DNA from: Mycolicibacterium sp. CBMA 247
GTDB taxonomy: Bacteria > Actinomycetota > Actinomycetes > Mycobacteriales > Mycobacteriaceae
Assembly (NCBI RefSeq): GCF_009729095.1
Contig: NZ_VTGX01000005.1
Location: forward strand, 124,001 to 188,000
Direction of reading: 5' to 3'
DNA length: 64,000 nucleotides
The notes under the pieces are model-generated. The model was not told the origin of the DNA, did no database searches, and saw only the letters and a list, made by a program, of their open reading frames with translations. Of the stretch, positions 33,939-42,959 are shown piece after piece (position 1 is the stretch's first letter; the number at the start of each line of letters is the position of its first letter). A program made the translations under genes and the position numbers.

Positions 33939-34960
33939 CACGCGGCAGAAGCACATTCATCAAGTTCGCGTCGTTCGCCGTGGTGATGGCAGTCCTCACT
34001 GCCTTCTTGTTCATGACGTTCTCGGAGTACCGCGGCGGCTCCTACTCGGGATACTCGGCGGTCTTCGGTGATGCCTCACGCCTCAAGGGCGGCGACTCGG
34101 TGCGCATTGCCGGAGTTCGCGTAGGAACTGTCAAAAGCGTTTCACTGCAACCGGATAAGTCGGTCCGGGTCGACTTCGACACCGACCGGGGCATCGCCCT
34201 CACCACCAGTACCAAGGTCGCGGTTCGCTACCTGAACCTGGTCGGGGACCGCTACCTGGAACTGCTCGACAGCCCCGGCTCGACAAAGCTCCTGCCGGCT
34301 GGATCACAGATCCCCAAGGACCGCACCGCAAGTGCGCTCGACCTCGATCTGTTGCTCGGCGGACTGCGTCCCGTGATCCGGGGGCTCAACCCCCAGGACG
34401 TCAACGCGCTGACCTCCTCGCTGATCCAGATCTTCCAGGGACAGGGGGACACCCTGGACTCCCTGCTGAGCAAGACATCGTCGTTCTCGAATACGTTGGC
34501 CAACAACGACCAGGTCATCCAGCAGTTGATCGACAACCTCAATTCGGTCGTCGGGACGCTGGCCAAGGACGGTGACAAGTTCTCGGGCACCGTCGACCGT
34601 CTCGAACAGTTGATCAGCGGCCTGTCCCAGGATCGGGATCCGCTCGGCACCGCGGTGACGCAGCTGGACACCGGGACGGCCTCGATCGCGAGCCTGCTCA
34701 CGGCGGCGCGTCCGCCGCTGAAGGGGACGGTCGATCAACTGAACCGACTGGCGCCGTTGCTCGATGACCACCAGATCGTCCTGGACCGGGGCCTGCAGAA
34801 GGCGCCCGACAACTTCCGCAAGCTTGCCCGGCTGGGTTCCTATGGCAGCTGGATCATGTACTACATCTGCGGACTATCCATCCGTGTCACCGATCTGCAG
34901 GGCCGGACCGCGTCCTTCCCGATGATCAAACAAGAAGGTGGGAGGTGTGCGGAGCCCTGA
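33935..34960 (+). CDS. mceB: Mce family protein MceB
   Basis: 341 residues: N-terminal membrane anchor (FASFAVVMAVLTAFLFMTF), MCE domain near 40-115 (ASRLKGGDSVRIAGVRVGTV), then a helical segment rich in Gln/Asn/Ser and a C-terminal Cys-containing tail (YICGLSIRV, GGRCAEP). It is four bases inside mceA and one base overlapping mceC, so the genes are translationally coupled. Confidence 0.95.
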   Translation: MTRGRSTFIKFASFAVVMAVLTAFLFMTFSEYRGGSYSGYSAVFGDASRLKGGDSVRIAGVRVGTVKSVSLQPDKSVRVDFDTDRGIALTTSTKVAVRYLNLVGDRYLELLDSPGSTKLLPAGSQIPKDRTASALDLDLLLGGLRPVIRGLNPQDVNALTSSLIQIFQGQGDTLDSLLSKTSSFSNTLANNDQVIQQLIDNLNSVVGTLAKDGDKFSGTVDRLEQLISGLSQDRDPLGTAVTQLDTGTASIASLLTAARPPLKGTVDQLNRLAPLLDDHQIVLDRGLQKAPDNFRKLARLGSYGSWIMYYICGLSIRVTDLQGRTASFPMIKQEGGRCAEP

Positions 34961-36042
34961 TGCTTAAATACCGCGAATCAAACCTGATCAAGGCAGGTTT
35001 CATCGGTGTCGTGCTGATGATGCTCATCATCGCCGTCGGGCTACAGCCCGAGCGGTTGCTGCAGTGGGCCTCCTCGGTGCGTCACCAGGCACTGTTCAGC
35101 GAGGCCGGCGGTATCGCCGTCGGCAACGACGTGACCTTGTCGGGAATCAAGATCGGTTCAGTCACCGAGCTGTCGCTGCAGAACGGCGATGCGTTGGTCA
35201 CCTTCACCACCGAGGGCAAGTACCCGTTGGGGTCGCTGACCACCGCGCACATTCGCACCGGCTCACTGTTGGGTGAGCGGGTGATGACGCTGGAATCCGA
35301 TGGCGGCGGCACGTTGCGCACCACCGACGTGATCCCGACATCACGCACGTCGTCCCCGTACGCGCTGACCGATGCGGTCAGTGACCTGACCACCAATTCG
35401 GCGGGTACCGACACGGCTTCTCTGAACCAGTCGCTGGACACGCTGTCGGCCACCATCGACCAGGTCGCGCCAAGGCTGGGGCCGACGTTCGACGGTCTGA
35501 GCCGGCTGTCGAAGTCGATCAACGGCCGCAACGAGAGTCTGGCGAGCCTGCTGAAGGGCGCAAGCGATGTGACCGTCGTGCTGTCGCAGCGCAGCGATCA
35601 GCTGAACACGCTGATTCTCAACGCGAACGACCTGCTCGGTGTGCTCAGCGACCGACGCCAGGCCATCGTCGATCTGCTGGCCAACACCGCGGCGGTCTCG
35701 CAGCAACTCAACGGACTCGTAGCCGACAACGAGGCGCAGCTGGCGCCGACGCTCAAGCGGCTCAACTCGGTGACCGCGATGCTGGAACGCAATCGCGACA
35801 ACATCTCCAAGGCCCTGCCGAATATGAAGAAGTTCCAGCTGTCCCAGGCCGAAACGCTGGCGAACGGTCCGTACTACAACGCCTACGTTCCCAACCTGCA
35901 GCCCGCCCAGTTGATGCAGCCGTTCTTCGACTACGCGTTCGGATTCCGGCGCGGAACGAACGCCGGCCAGCCGGCGGACAATGCCGGCCCGCGTGCCGAA
36001 CTGCCGCTGCCCTACAACGGAATTCCCGGAGGTTCACGGTGA
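34960..36042 (+). CDS. mceC: Mce family protein MceC
   Basis: ATG 34960 (MLKYRESNLIKAGFIG) shares a base with the mceB stop and has GGAG five bases upstream; GTG 34945 would add five residues. 360 residues with an N-terminal helix (GVVLMMLIIAVGL), MCE domain (GIAVGNDVTLSGIKIGSV) and a helical needle region ending before FFDYAFGFRRG. A Pro/Gly-rich tail follows. Confidence 0.94.
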   Translation: MLKYRESNLIKAGFIGVVLMMLIIAVGLQPERLLQWASSVRHQALFSEAGGIAVGNDVTLSGIKIGSVTELSLQNGDALVTFTTEGKYPLGSLTTAHIRTGSLLGERVMTLESDGGGTLRTTDVIPTSRTSSPYALTDAVSDLTTNSAGTDTASLNQSLDTLSATIDQVAPRLGPTFDGLSRLSKSINGRNESLASLLKGASDVTVVLSQRSDQLNTLILNANDLLGVLSDRRQAIVDLLANTAAVSQQLNGLVADNEAQLAPTLKRLNSVTAMLERNRDNISKALPNMKKFQLSQAETLANGPYYNAYVPNLQPAQLMQPFFDYAFGFRRGTNAGQPADNAGPRAELPLPYNGIPGGSR

Positions 36043-37481
36043 TGAACCGCAGTCGTCTCGGTAAATGGCTCGCGGTGGCGTTGGTGGCGCTGCTGGTGGT
36101 CGGCGCGGCAGTGTTGTTGCGCCAGACGTTCTTCGGGCAGAAGACCATCTCCGCGTTGTTCACCTCGGCCACTGGCGTCTACCCGGGCGATGATGTCCGG
36201 GTATCCGGGGTCAAGGTCGGCACGATCGAATCCATCCAGCCGGAGGGCACGCAAACCCGCGTAACTCTCAAGCTCGACCGCGACGTGCCGATCCCCGCGG
36301 ACGCGAAAGCGGTGATCGTGGCCCAGAACCTGGTGGCCGCGCGCTATGTACAGCTGGCGCCGGCCTACCGGTCGAGTGGCCCCACATTGGCCGACGACGC
36401 GGTGATCGGTCTCGACCACACCGCCGTCCCGGTGGAGTGGGATCAGGTCAAGGAACAGCTGATGCGGCTTTCCACCGACCTCGGTCCGCAGAGCGGTGTC
36501 GACGGTACGGCGGTGTCCCGCTTCATCAACCGCACTGCCGATGCGATGGCCGGCAACGGTGACAAGCTGCACCAGACGATTTCGCAGTTGTCCGGGGTCG
36601 CCCGGGTCCTGGCCGAGGGCAGCGGCAACATCGTCGACATCATCAAGAACCTGCAGACGTTCCTCACCGCCCTGCGGGACAGCAACCAACAGGTGGTGTC
36701 GTTCCAGAACCGGTTGGCCACCTTGACCAGCGTGGTCGACGGCAGCCGGTCAGACCTCGACGCGGCGCTGACCAACCTGTCGGTGGCGGTCGTCGAGGTA
36801 CAGCGGTTCGTCGCGGGCAGCCGCGACCAGACCTCCGAGCAGGTGCAGCGGCTGGGCAATGTCATCCAGAACCTGGTCGACAACCGCATGGAGATCGAGA
36901 ACCTCCTGCACATCGCGCCCAACGCGTTCATGAACGGCTACAACATCTACAACCCGGACACGGGTAGCGCTGTCGGCCAGTTCGTGATGAACAACTTCTC
37001 CAGCCCGGTCGATTTCATCTGCGGTGCCATCGGCGCCATCGAGAACACGACCGCCCCGGAGACCGCGAAATTGTGCTCGCAGTACCTCGGGCCTGCACTG
37101 CGGCTGCTCAACTTCAACTACCTGCCGTTCCCGATAACGCCGTACCTGATGCCATCGGCCAAGCCCGAGAACATCATCTACTCCGAACCGAACCTGGCAC
37201 CAGGAACAGGTGGTCCGGTGCCCGGTGCGCCGAATCTCCCGCCGACCATCTCGGCCTACAACCCTGGCCCGACTTCGCCGCTCCCGTTCACCGGTCGGGA
37301 TCCCGGGGTGGCGCCCCCAGGGGCCCAGCAGATGCTGCCGGGTGGCAGCTACGTACCGCCCAATATGCCGAACACGGTGTCGGACATGCTCAATCCGGTT
37401 GGCCCGCAGCCGGGTCCGCTGCCCGCCGAAGCGGCGGCGCCCGCGGCACCGCTACCAGCAGAAGGGACGCCACCAGCATGA
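36039..37481 (+). CDS. mceD: Mce family protein MceD
   Basis: 480 residues from GTG 36039 (ATG 36042 is also possible), six bases after GGAGG. N-terminal helix (LAVALVALLVVGAAVLL), MCE domain (GVYPGDDVRVSGVKVGTI), helical region, and a Pro-rich C-terminal tail of about 100 residues, as usual for MceD. Cys residues occur in FICGAIGAI and KLCSQYLG. Overlaps mceC by four bases. Confidence 0.95.
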   Translation: MMNRSRLGKWLAVALVALLVVGAAVLLRQTFFGQKTISALFTSATGVYPGDDVRVSGVKVGTIESIQPEGTQTRVTLKLDRDVPIPADAKAVIVAQNLVAARYVQLAPAYRSSGPTLADDAVIGLDHTAVPVEWDQVKEQLMRLSTDLGPQSGVDGTAVSRFINRTADAMAGNGDKLHQTISQLSGVARVLAEGSGNIVDIIKNLQTFLTALRDSNQQVVSFQNRLATLTSVVDGSRSDLDAALTNLSVAVVEVQRFVAGSRDQTSEQVQRLGNVIQNLVDNRMEIENLLHIAPNAFMNGYNIYNPDTGSAVGQFVMNNFSSPVDFICGAIGAIENTTAPETAKLCSQYLGPALRLLNFNYLPFPITPYLMPSAKPENIIYSEPNLAPGTGGPVPGAPNLPPTISAYNPGPTSPLPFTGRDPGVAPPGAQQMLPGGSYVPPNMPNTVSDMLNPVGPQPGPLPAEAAAPAAPLPAEGTPPA

Positions 37482-38842
37482 TCAGGGGTAAGCCGATGCG
37501 GCTGGCGATCGCCGTCGGATCCTGCGTCGCGTTGACCACAAGTGGTTGCGCTTTCCAGGGTGTCAACTCGCTGCCCCTACCCGGGGCGGTCGGTCGGGGA
37601 GCGGACGCCAGCGTCTATCACGTTGAGATCGCGAATGTGGCTACGCTGGAACCGAATTCGCCGGTGATGATCAATGACGTCGTGGTCGGTAGCGTGCGCA
37701 GTCTGTCGGTGAAGGACTGGCACGCCGACGTCGAGTTCTCGGTGCAGCCGGGCGTCGTGGTGCCGGCCAATGCTGTTGCGAGCGTCGGGCAGACCAGCCT
37801 TCTCGGTTCGATGCATCTGGCGATCAACTCGCCCGCTGGGCAGGCGCCAGAAGGAAAACTCCCACCGGGAGCGACGATTCAGCTGAACAAGTCGTCGACG
37901 TATCCGACGACTGAGCAGACACTGTCGTCACTGGCTGCTGTGGTCAACGGTGGCGGATTGGGGCAGATGGGCGATGTCATCCACAACTTCAGCGCCGCGC
38001 TCAACGGGCGTGAGGCCGACTTCCGCGACCTGCTAACCCGACTCGACACCTTCGTCGGCGCACTGGATGCACAGCGCGACAACCTTGTTGCGTCCATCGA
38101 GGGATTGAACCGCTTGTCCTCGACCTTCGCCGGGCAACGCGATGTCATCACCCGGGCGCTGGAGAAGATCCCGCCGGCACTCGATGTGTTGATCAAGGAA
38201 CGGCCGAGGTTCACCACCGCGCTTCAGAAGCTGGGCACCTTCAGCAACACCGCCACCCAGTTCGTCAACGAGTCGCAGGCCGATCTGGTCCGGAACCTGA
38301 AGAACCTGGAGCCTGCACTCAAGGCCCTGGCCGATGTGGGGCCGGACCTGGACGCGGTGCTCGAATACGCCACGCATTTCCCGTTTACCCAGCCCTTCAT
38401 GGACCGTGCCATCCGCGGCGATTACTACAACCTGTTCGCCTACGTCGACCTCACCGTCCCGCGGTTGAAGCGCACCATGTTCCTTGGTACGCGGTGGGCG
38501 CAGGACGACGCGCAAATGGTCCCGGTGCCTGGCGATCCGGGTTACCTGAACTACACCTATGACCCGCTCAAGACCGGGGTCAACCCGCCACCGCCGGATG
38601 CGTTCCCGCCGGCACCTGAAGCACCGCCTGCGCCGGAGGCCCCGGCCCCGGCCTATTCCGGTCCGGTGCTCCCCGTCGCGCCACCGGCACCGTTCAACCT
38701 GCCCGGGGTCGCGCCCCAGCCGGTTGCACCGCCCAGTTCGTCGACGTCGATCTTCGCGGGACCCTATGCACCTCAAGCCGGTTCGGTCCCCAACGATCAA
38801 CCGGCGCCACCTAATCCACCGACGACAGGGGGTGGCGGGTAA
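37478..38842 (+). CDS. mceE: Mce family lipoprotein MceE
   Basis: 454 residues from ATG 37478, overlapping mceD by four bases. The N-terminus has a lipobox (VALTTSGC, Cys near residue 24), so it is a lipid-anchored protein like the LprK/LprL/LprN members of other mce loci. MCE domain around 45-115 (NVATLEPNSPVMINDVVVGSV), a helical region, and a Pro/Ala-rich C-terminus (PPAPEAPPAPEAPAP). Confidence 0.96.
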   Translation: MIRGKPMRLAIAVGSCVALTTSGCAFQGVNSLPLPGAVGRGADASVYHVEIANVATLEPNSPVMINDVVVGSVRSLSVKDWHADVEFSVQPGVVVPANAVASVGQTSLLGSMHLAINSPAGQAPEGKLPPGATIQLNKSSTYPTTEQTLSSLAAVVNGGGLGQMGDVIHNFSAALNGREADFRDLLTRLDTFVGALDAQRDNLVASIEGLNRLSSTFAGQRDVITRALEKIPPALDVLIKERPRFTTALQKLGTFSNTATQFVNESQADLVRNLKNLEPALKALADVGPDLDAVLEYATHFPFTQPFMDRAIRGDYYNLFAYVDLTVPRLKRTMFLGTRWAQDDAQMVPVPGDPGYLNYTYDPLKTGVNPPPPDAFPPAPEAPPAPEAPAPAYSGPVLPVAPPAPFNLPGVAPQPVAPPSSSTSIFAGPYAPQAGSVPNDQPAPPNPPTTGGGG

Positions 38843-40570
38843 ATGCTCACACGCTTCATCCGGACTCAGCTGATTCTGTTCACCGTCGCCTCGGTCGTCG
38901 GTGTGGCCGTCATGTTGTTCGGCTATATGCAAGTGCCAACGCTGCTCGGCGTCGGCCGCATCACGGTGAAGCTGGAACTGCCCGCCAGCGGAGGCCTGTA
39001 CCAATTCGGCAACGTCACCTATCGCGGATCTCAGATCGGCAAGGTCACGTCGGTGGAACTGACCGATAAGGGTGCCGAGGCGACACTGTCCCTGGACCGG
39101 TCGCCCAAGGTGCCCGCCGACCTGGCCGCTGAGGTCCGGAGCATGTCGGCCGTGGGCGAGCAGTACGTCGAGTTGTTGCCGCGCACCAGTTCTGGGCCAT
39201 ACCTGGCGGACGGCTCGGTGATCGCGGTGTCGAATACCAAGGTTCCGCAGCAGGTCGGTCCGATGCTGGATCAGCTCAGCGCCCTGATGGACACCATTCC
39301 GAAGGACAAGCTGAGCCAACTGTTGGACGAGTCGTACGAGGCGTTCAACGGCACGGGCTACGACTTCGGTTCGCTGCTGGACTCGGCATCGACGATTACC
39401 AGGGATGCCAACGCGGTCTCCGATCACACGCGCGCGTTGATCGACGACTCGAAGCCGTTCCTCGACGCGCAGGCCCAGACCACCGATTCGATCCGGACCT
39501 GGGCCGCCAGCCTGGCTGGTATCACCGGTCAGATTGCCGACAACGATCCTGAGGTCCGGTCGTTGCTGCGCAACGGCCCCGGATTCGCCCAGGAGACCAC
39601 CAAACTGCTCGAACAGATCAAGCCGACCCTGCCGGTGTTGTTGGCGAATCTGAGCACGTTCGGCCAGATCGCGGTCACGTACAACCCGTCGATCGAGCAG
39701 TTGCTGGTGTTGTTGCCGCCGTATGTCTCCCAGATCCAGACCTACGCACCGACCAACAATCCGACCGGTCTGCCCAACGGCGAGTTCTCGTTGGGTTTGG
39801 GTGATCCGCCGGCGTGCACGGTGGGATTCCTGCCGCCGTCGGCATGGCGCTCCCCGTCAGATACCACCGTGATCGACACGCCGGACAACATCTACTGCAA
39901 ATTGCCGCAGGATTCCCCGATCGGCGTCCGAGGTGCGCGCAACTACCCGTGTATGGGGCATCCGGGCAAGCGGGCACCCACGGTAGAGCTGTGCAACGAT
40001 CCGCGGGGATTCCAGCCCATCGCGCAGCGCGAGCACGCACTCGGCCCGTACCCGCTGGACCCCAACCTGATCGCGCAGGGCGTGCCGCCGGACAACCGGG
40101 TGCTGCCGGATGAGCACATCTACGGGCCGCTTCAAGGCACCCCGCTGCCGCCGGGGGTGGCGGCGCCGCCACCGGGTGCGGCTCCTGAGCCGCGGCCGGC
40201 ACCGAGCTTCGCCGGGACGGGACCGGGCCCGCTGCTGCCGGGACAGCCGCTGTACCTCGAACCGCCGGTGCCTGGCGTGCCACCGCCGCCGGCGGCGGAT
40301 CGGGCCGCTGTCCCGTTGCCTCCGGCCGACCTGCCGCAGGCAACCGAGGTTCCCTCGGTTACGCATGGGGAGGGACTACCGCCCGGACCTCCCGGAGCAC
40401 CGGGCGTCGCGCCGAGCGCCTTCAACGGCGGTGCGGGCCATGGCCCGTCGGTGGCGATTGCCAAGTACAACCCGCGCACCGGGGAGTACATGGGCAGCGA
40501 CGGGAACCTGTACCGGCAGACGGATCTCGTGTCCACGCCCAAGTCGTGGCAGGACCTGATGCCGACGTAG
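38843..40570 (+). CDS. mceF: Mce family protein MceF with long Pro-rich tail
   Basis: 575 residues; ATG directly follows the mceE TAA. It has an N-terminal helix (LILFTVASVVGVAVMLFGY), an MCE domain near 40-110 (YQFGNVTYRGSQIGKV), a helical shaft, and a Cys-bearing segment (PACTVGFLPPS, NIYCKLPQ, NYPCMGHPG). About 170 residues of Pro/Gly-rich sequence follow, ending in a short folded motif (YNPRTGEYMGSDGNLY). It ends the operon before a strong terminator. Confidence 0.95.
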   Translation: MLTRFIRTQLILFTVASVVGVAVMLFGYMQVPTLLGVGRITVKLELPASGGLYQFGNVTYRGSQIGKVTSVELTDKGAEATLSLDRSPKVPADLAAEVRSMSAVGEQYVELLPRTSSGPYLADGSVIAVSNTKVPQQVGPMLDQLSALMDTIPKDKLSQLLDESYEAFNGTGYDFGSLLDSASTITRDANAVSDHTRALIDDSKPFLDAQAQTTDSIRTWAASLAGITGQIADNDPEVRSLLRNGPGFAQETTKLLEQIKPTLPVLLANLSTFGQIAVTYNPSIEQLLVLLPPYVSQIQTYAPTNNPTGLPNGEFSLGLGDPPACTVGFLPPSAWRSPSDTTVIDTPDNIYCKLPQDSPIGVRGARNYPCMGHPGKRAPTVELCNDPRGFQPIAQREHALGPYPLDPNLIAQGVPPDNRVLPDEHIYGPLQGTPLPPGVAAPPPGAAPEPRPAPSFAGTGPGPLLPGQPLYLEPPVPGVPPPPAADRAAVPLPPADLPQATEVPSVTHGEGLPPGPPGAPGVAPSAFNGGAGHGPSVAIAKYNPRTGEYMGSDGNLYRQTDLVSTPKSWQDLMPT

Positions 40571-40578
40571 CGTGCAGA

Positions 40579-40622
40579 AAAGAGAAGAGGCCACGGGCGG
40601 TTGCCCGTGGCCTCTTCTCTTT
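40579..40622. terminator. strong bidirectional terminator after mceF
   Basis: Perfect 20-bp stem (40579-40598 with 40603-40622) and a 4-base loop GGTT. Runs of A and T flank the stem, so it can act for both mceF and the convergent minus-strand gene. Confidence 0.85.
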
Positions 40623-40677
40623 GGTTCTGTTCGGCTTTCCGCTTCTGCGTTGGCTTTTCGCTTTGGCGCGGTAGCCG

Positions 40678-41187
40678 CTAGATCGCCTTCATGTAGAACG
40701 GCATCCGGATGGCCGGCCACTGGTTGCGCCCACACGATCCGCTGGGGCCGGTCGTCTGGTTCTCGCCGGTGAATTCGGTTGAGGCGGAGTCGTAATGGCC
40801 GTCGAAGCCCACCGGATAGATCTTGTACACCCGTAGGCCCTCGACAGGCGTTCCGTCGGCGCAGAAACGCCACTCGGGCACGGCACGTTTGACGTACCAG
40901 AGCCCGTTCGTCGTGTAGATCGGTGCGGTCCAGCCCTCGTCGCTGTTTACCGTGCCAGAGCATTCGGTGGGCGAGATGCATTGGGTCGAGATGGTCCAGG
41001 TGCTCCGTATCGACGGCTGGTCCTCGTAACGCTCGTTGATCTTGGCCCAGTCGCCGTTGGACGACGTGGCATACGTGCCGTTGATACCCCATTGCTCGGT
41101 GGCGCCGGCGGGAGCCGCGCCACTCAGACTTACGACGGCCGCGGCGGCCACGGCCACCGCGCTAGCACTCACCCGGGAGGCTGACAT
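40678..41187 (-). CDS. secreted protein of a family found beside mce loci
   Basis: 169 residues with a signal peptide (MSASRVSASAVAVAAAAVVS, cleavage after GAAPAGA). The mature domain contains paired Cys segments (TQCISPTECSG, EWRFCADG, PSGSCGRN). It resembles the gene at 42319 in organisation, both being extracellular with a Cys-rich beta-like domain. No enzymatic motif is visible. An everted GAGAAY pair (41229-41247) lies 42 bp upstream of the start. A cell-envelope role linked to Mce is inferred from position only. Confidence 0.8.
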   Translation of the reverse strand: MSASRVSASAVAVAAAAVVSLSGAAPAGATEQWGINGTYATSSNGDWAKINERYEDQPSIRSTWTISTQCISPTECSGTVNSDEGWTAPIYTTNGLWYVKRAVPEWRFCADGTPVEGLRVYKIYPVGFDGHYDSASTEFTGENQTTGPSGSCGRNQWPAIRMPFYMKAI

Positions 41188-41228
41188 GAACTGCTCCTTC
41201 TGATCAACCCGACGGACACGGTAGCCAC

Positions 41229-41247
41229 GTTCTCAATTTCGGAGAAT
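41229..41247. promoter_or_regulatory. everted GAGAAY pair
   Basis: GTTCTC-AATTTCG-GAGAAT: half-sites point outward with a 7-bp spacer. It lies 41 bp upstream of the minus-strand ATG 41187. Confidence 0.55.
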
Positions 41248-41340
41248 AGCACTATCCGCAGCTGATCCATGTCGAATCAGGCCAGATTGTGCAGCTGGCT
41301 GACCGATCGGGAGGTCCTGCTGAAGGTCAATCGTAGTAAT

Positions 41341-41359
41341 ATTCTCTGAAACCGAGAGT
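41341..41359. promoter_or_regulatory. everted GAGAAY pair
   Basis: ATTCTC-TGAAACC-GAGAGT, 7-bp spacer, 29 bp upstream of GTG 41389. Second such pair in the same divergent gap. Confidence 0.5.
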
Positions 41360-41388
41360 TTGATTTCCGGCTATGCGAAAGTAGTAAC

Positions 41389-41775
41389 GTGCGTGTGACT
41401 GTGGTGGTGGCTGCTTCGATGATTGTCGCCGGAATGTTGGCTGCTCCGCAGGCGAATGCGGGACCGCAGACCTGTAATGACGCGTTCTGCGTGCCGGGCA
41501 TCAATCCGAACGCCGTGCTGGGGGCTTCGTGTGACAACACCTCCTACTACGTGTTCGGTGTCGATGCCCGTAACGGGTGGGGGCGGCTGGTGTACTGCGG
41601 CTCGCCGCGGCGCTATGAGCCCAGGTGGTTCCGGTCCCTACCGCTGGTGGGCGTCAGGGACGAGAACAGCCTGTGTATCAACGAGATGAACTCTGTGGCG
41701 CAGGCGCCCGACGGGCTGTTTCTGAGTTGTGTACCGATGAACGGCGAGCAGCGTTGGCGTCGCGGTGACGCCTGA
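41389..41775 (+). CDS. small secreted Cys-rich protein
   Basis: 128 residues from GTG 41389, with a signal peptide (MRVTVVVAASMIVAGMLAAP) cleaved near ANA/GPQ. Six Cys remain in the mature part (TCNDAFC, GASCDN, VYCGSP, SLCINE, LSCVPM), probably three disulfides. No known catalytic motif. It is divergent from the secreted gene at 41187 and followed by a bidirectional terminator. Function unknown. Confidence 0.75.
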   Translation: MRVTVVVAASMIVAGMLAAPQANAGPQTCNDAFCVPGINPNAVLGASCDNTSYYVFGVDARNGWGRLVYCGSPRRYEPRWFRSLPLVGVRDENSLCINEMNSVAQAPDGLFLSCVPMNGEQRWRRGDA

Positions 41776-41791
41776 GCTGAACCTTTGAGTC

Positions 41792-41834
41792 AAAAGACTG
41801 AGGGCGACGCGGTTGGCGTCGCCCTCAGTCTTTT
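41792..41834. terminator. bidirectional intrinsic terminator
   Basis: Perfect 19-bp stem (41792-41810 / 41816-41834) with loop GGTTG, flanked by AAAA and TTTTT, between convergent genes. Confidence 0.88.
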
Positions 41835-41868
41835 TGGCGTTTCGGTCGCGACACGTCGGTCGCGGGAC

Positions 41869-42315
41869 TCACCAGTTCCGGATTGAACACAGCGCGCCCT
41901 TGTGGCCGCTGTTCTTCTTGACGACCACACCGTCGACTGCCAGTTCGCAGTTGAACCCGGGGGTCGGAAAATTGGGGGACTCACCGCTCTGCACCAGGAC
42001 CATGGCCCACAGGTCCGGATCGGCAAGCATGGCGTCGAACACCCACGGCTTGTCCGGTGCGATGTCGGCATCGGCCCTTGGGCTGAATTCGTACGGATTG
42101 TGGCTGTAATCCGAGAACTGCGCGGGATCGGTGTCGCGGTAGTAGATGTGAGCCCAGTACGGGGCGTCTGCCGTCACGGTATAGCGCACGTGGCGCAGCG
42201 GCGGGCCGGCAGGTTCCGGATCGTCGGCGAATGCCGGTGCGGCAGTAGCGAATGCGCCGACCGTAAGCGTGGCGGCCGTCGCGATGGTCAGTGCTCGGCT
42301 CATCAGATCGCGCAT
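41869..42315 (-). CDS. small secreted protein, MmpS-like fold possible
   Basis: 148 residues from ATG 42315, six bases after AGGAAG. Signal peptide (MSRALTIATAATLTVGAFAT...) ends near AFA/DDPEPAG. The mature domain (VRYTVTADAPYWAHIYYRD, PDLWAMVLVQSG, NCELAVDGVVVKKNSG) has an alternating beta pattern reminiscent of MmpS-type exported proteins; this is only a resemblance. Two Cys. It lies three bases after the next upstream secreted gene, so the two form an operon. Confidence 0.75.
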   Translation of the reverse strand: MRDLMSRALTIATAATLTVGAFATAAPAFADDPEPAGPPLRHVRYTVTADAPYWAHIYYRDTDPAQFSDYSHNPYEFSPRADADIAPDKPWVFDAMLADPDLWAMVLVQSGESPNFPTPGFNCELAVDGVVVKKNSGHKGALCSIRNW

Positions 42316-42318
42316 CGA

Positions 42319-42795
42319 TCACTTCCTCGTCAGGGTGAACGGGTAGGTGAAGGCGCCACCGGGAGCGCCGTCGCAGCCCACATCAAACGAGGAGACCAGC
42401 TCACCCGCGAGTGTGTTTTCATCCCACGAGTAGACGTCGTGGGTCGGAATGGTCGGACCGTAATAGATGTCCCCACACCGCAGGCCGAAGGGGTCGTCGA
42501 TCGTCATGGTGTAGCGACCGTCGACCAGTGTCGCGTCAGCGTGGGTGTAGGCCGCCTTGGCAATCGGTTGAGGGATCGTCAGGATGCCGATGCAGTCCGT
42601 CCGCTTGGTGTTGTCCGCGTTGCGACACGGTGTGATCGCCGACCAGATCCAGGTGTGGAAATCCCTGCGGTCCGGCATGTACACGTCATAGCTGCCGAAA
42701 TACATGGCCGAGGACGGTGGCGCCAAGGCGATTGCTGTCCCCACCCCGAGCGCGGCGCTCACCGCTATGCGGATCAAGCTGGACTTCACAGACAC
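42319..42795 (-). CDS. secreted Cys-containing protein
   Basis: 158 residues with a signal peptide (MSVKSSLIRIAVSAALGVGT, cleavage near SSA/MYF). The mature part has Cys in ITPCRNAD, TDCIGILTI, LRCGDIYYG and DVGCDGAPG, and the pattern HTWIWSAITPC resembles RSTWTISTQC of the protein at 40678, suggesting distant paralogy. It starts the two-gene operon with 42315; an everted GAGAAT pair (42889-42907) lies 93 bp upstream. Function unknown. Confidence 0.78.
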   Translation of the reverse strand: MSVKSSLIRIAVSAALGVGTAIALAPPSSAMYFGSYDVYMPDRRDFHTWIWSAITPCRNADNTKRTDCIGILTIPQPIAKAAYTHADATLVDGRYTMTIDDPFGLRCGDIYYGPTIPTHDVYSWDENTLAGELVSSFDVGCDGAPGGAFTYPFTLTRK

Positions 42796-42888
42796 CCTCC
42801 ACGGATCGGCACTGGTCGGCTGACTATAGAACGAGATCAGGCTCTACCGTGCCGAAACCGGAATCTCGTCCTCGCCGGTGAGATTGCC

Positions 42889-42907
42889 ATTCTCGCATTC
42901 GGAGAAT
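42889..42907. promoter_or_regulatory. everted GAGAAT pair
   Basis: ATTCTC-GCATTCG-GAGAAT: perfect half-sites pointing outward, 7-bp spacer, between the P450 stop and the secreted operon. Confidence 0.6.
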
Positions 42908-42959
42908 AGCAGGCCGGCAGAGTCGAGATCCGCGGACTCGTGCGATGACGAACGACGGG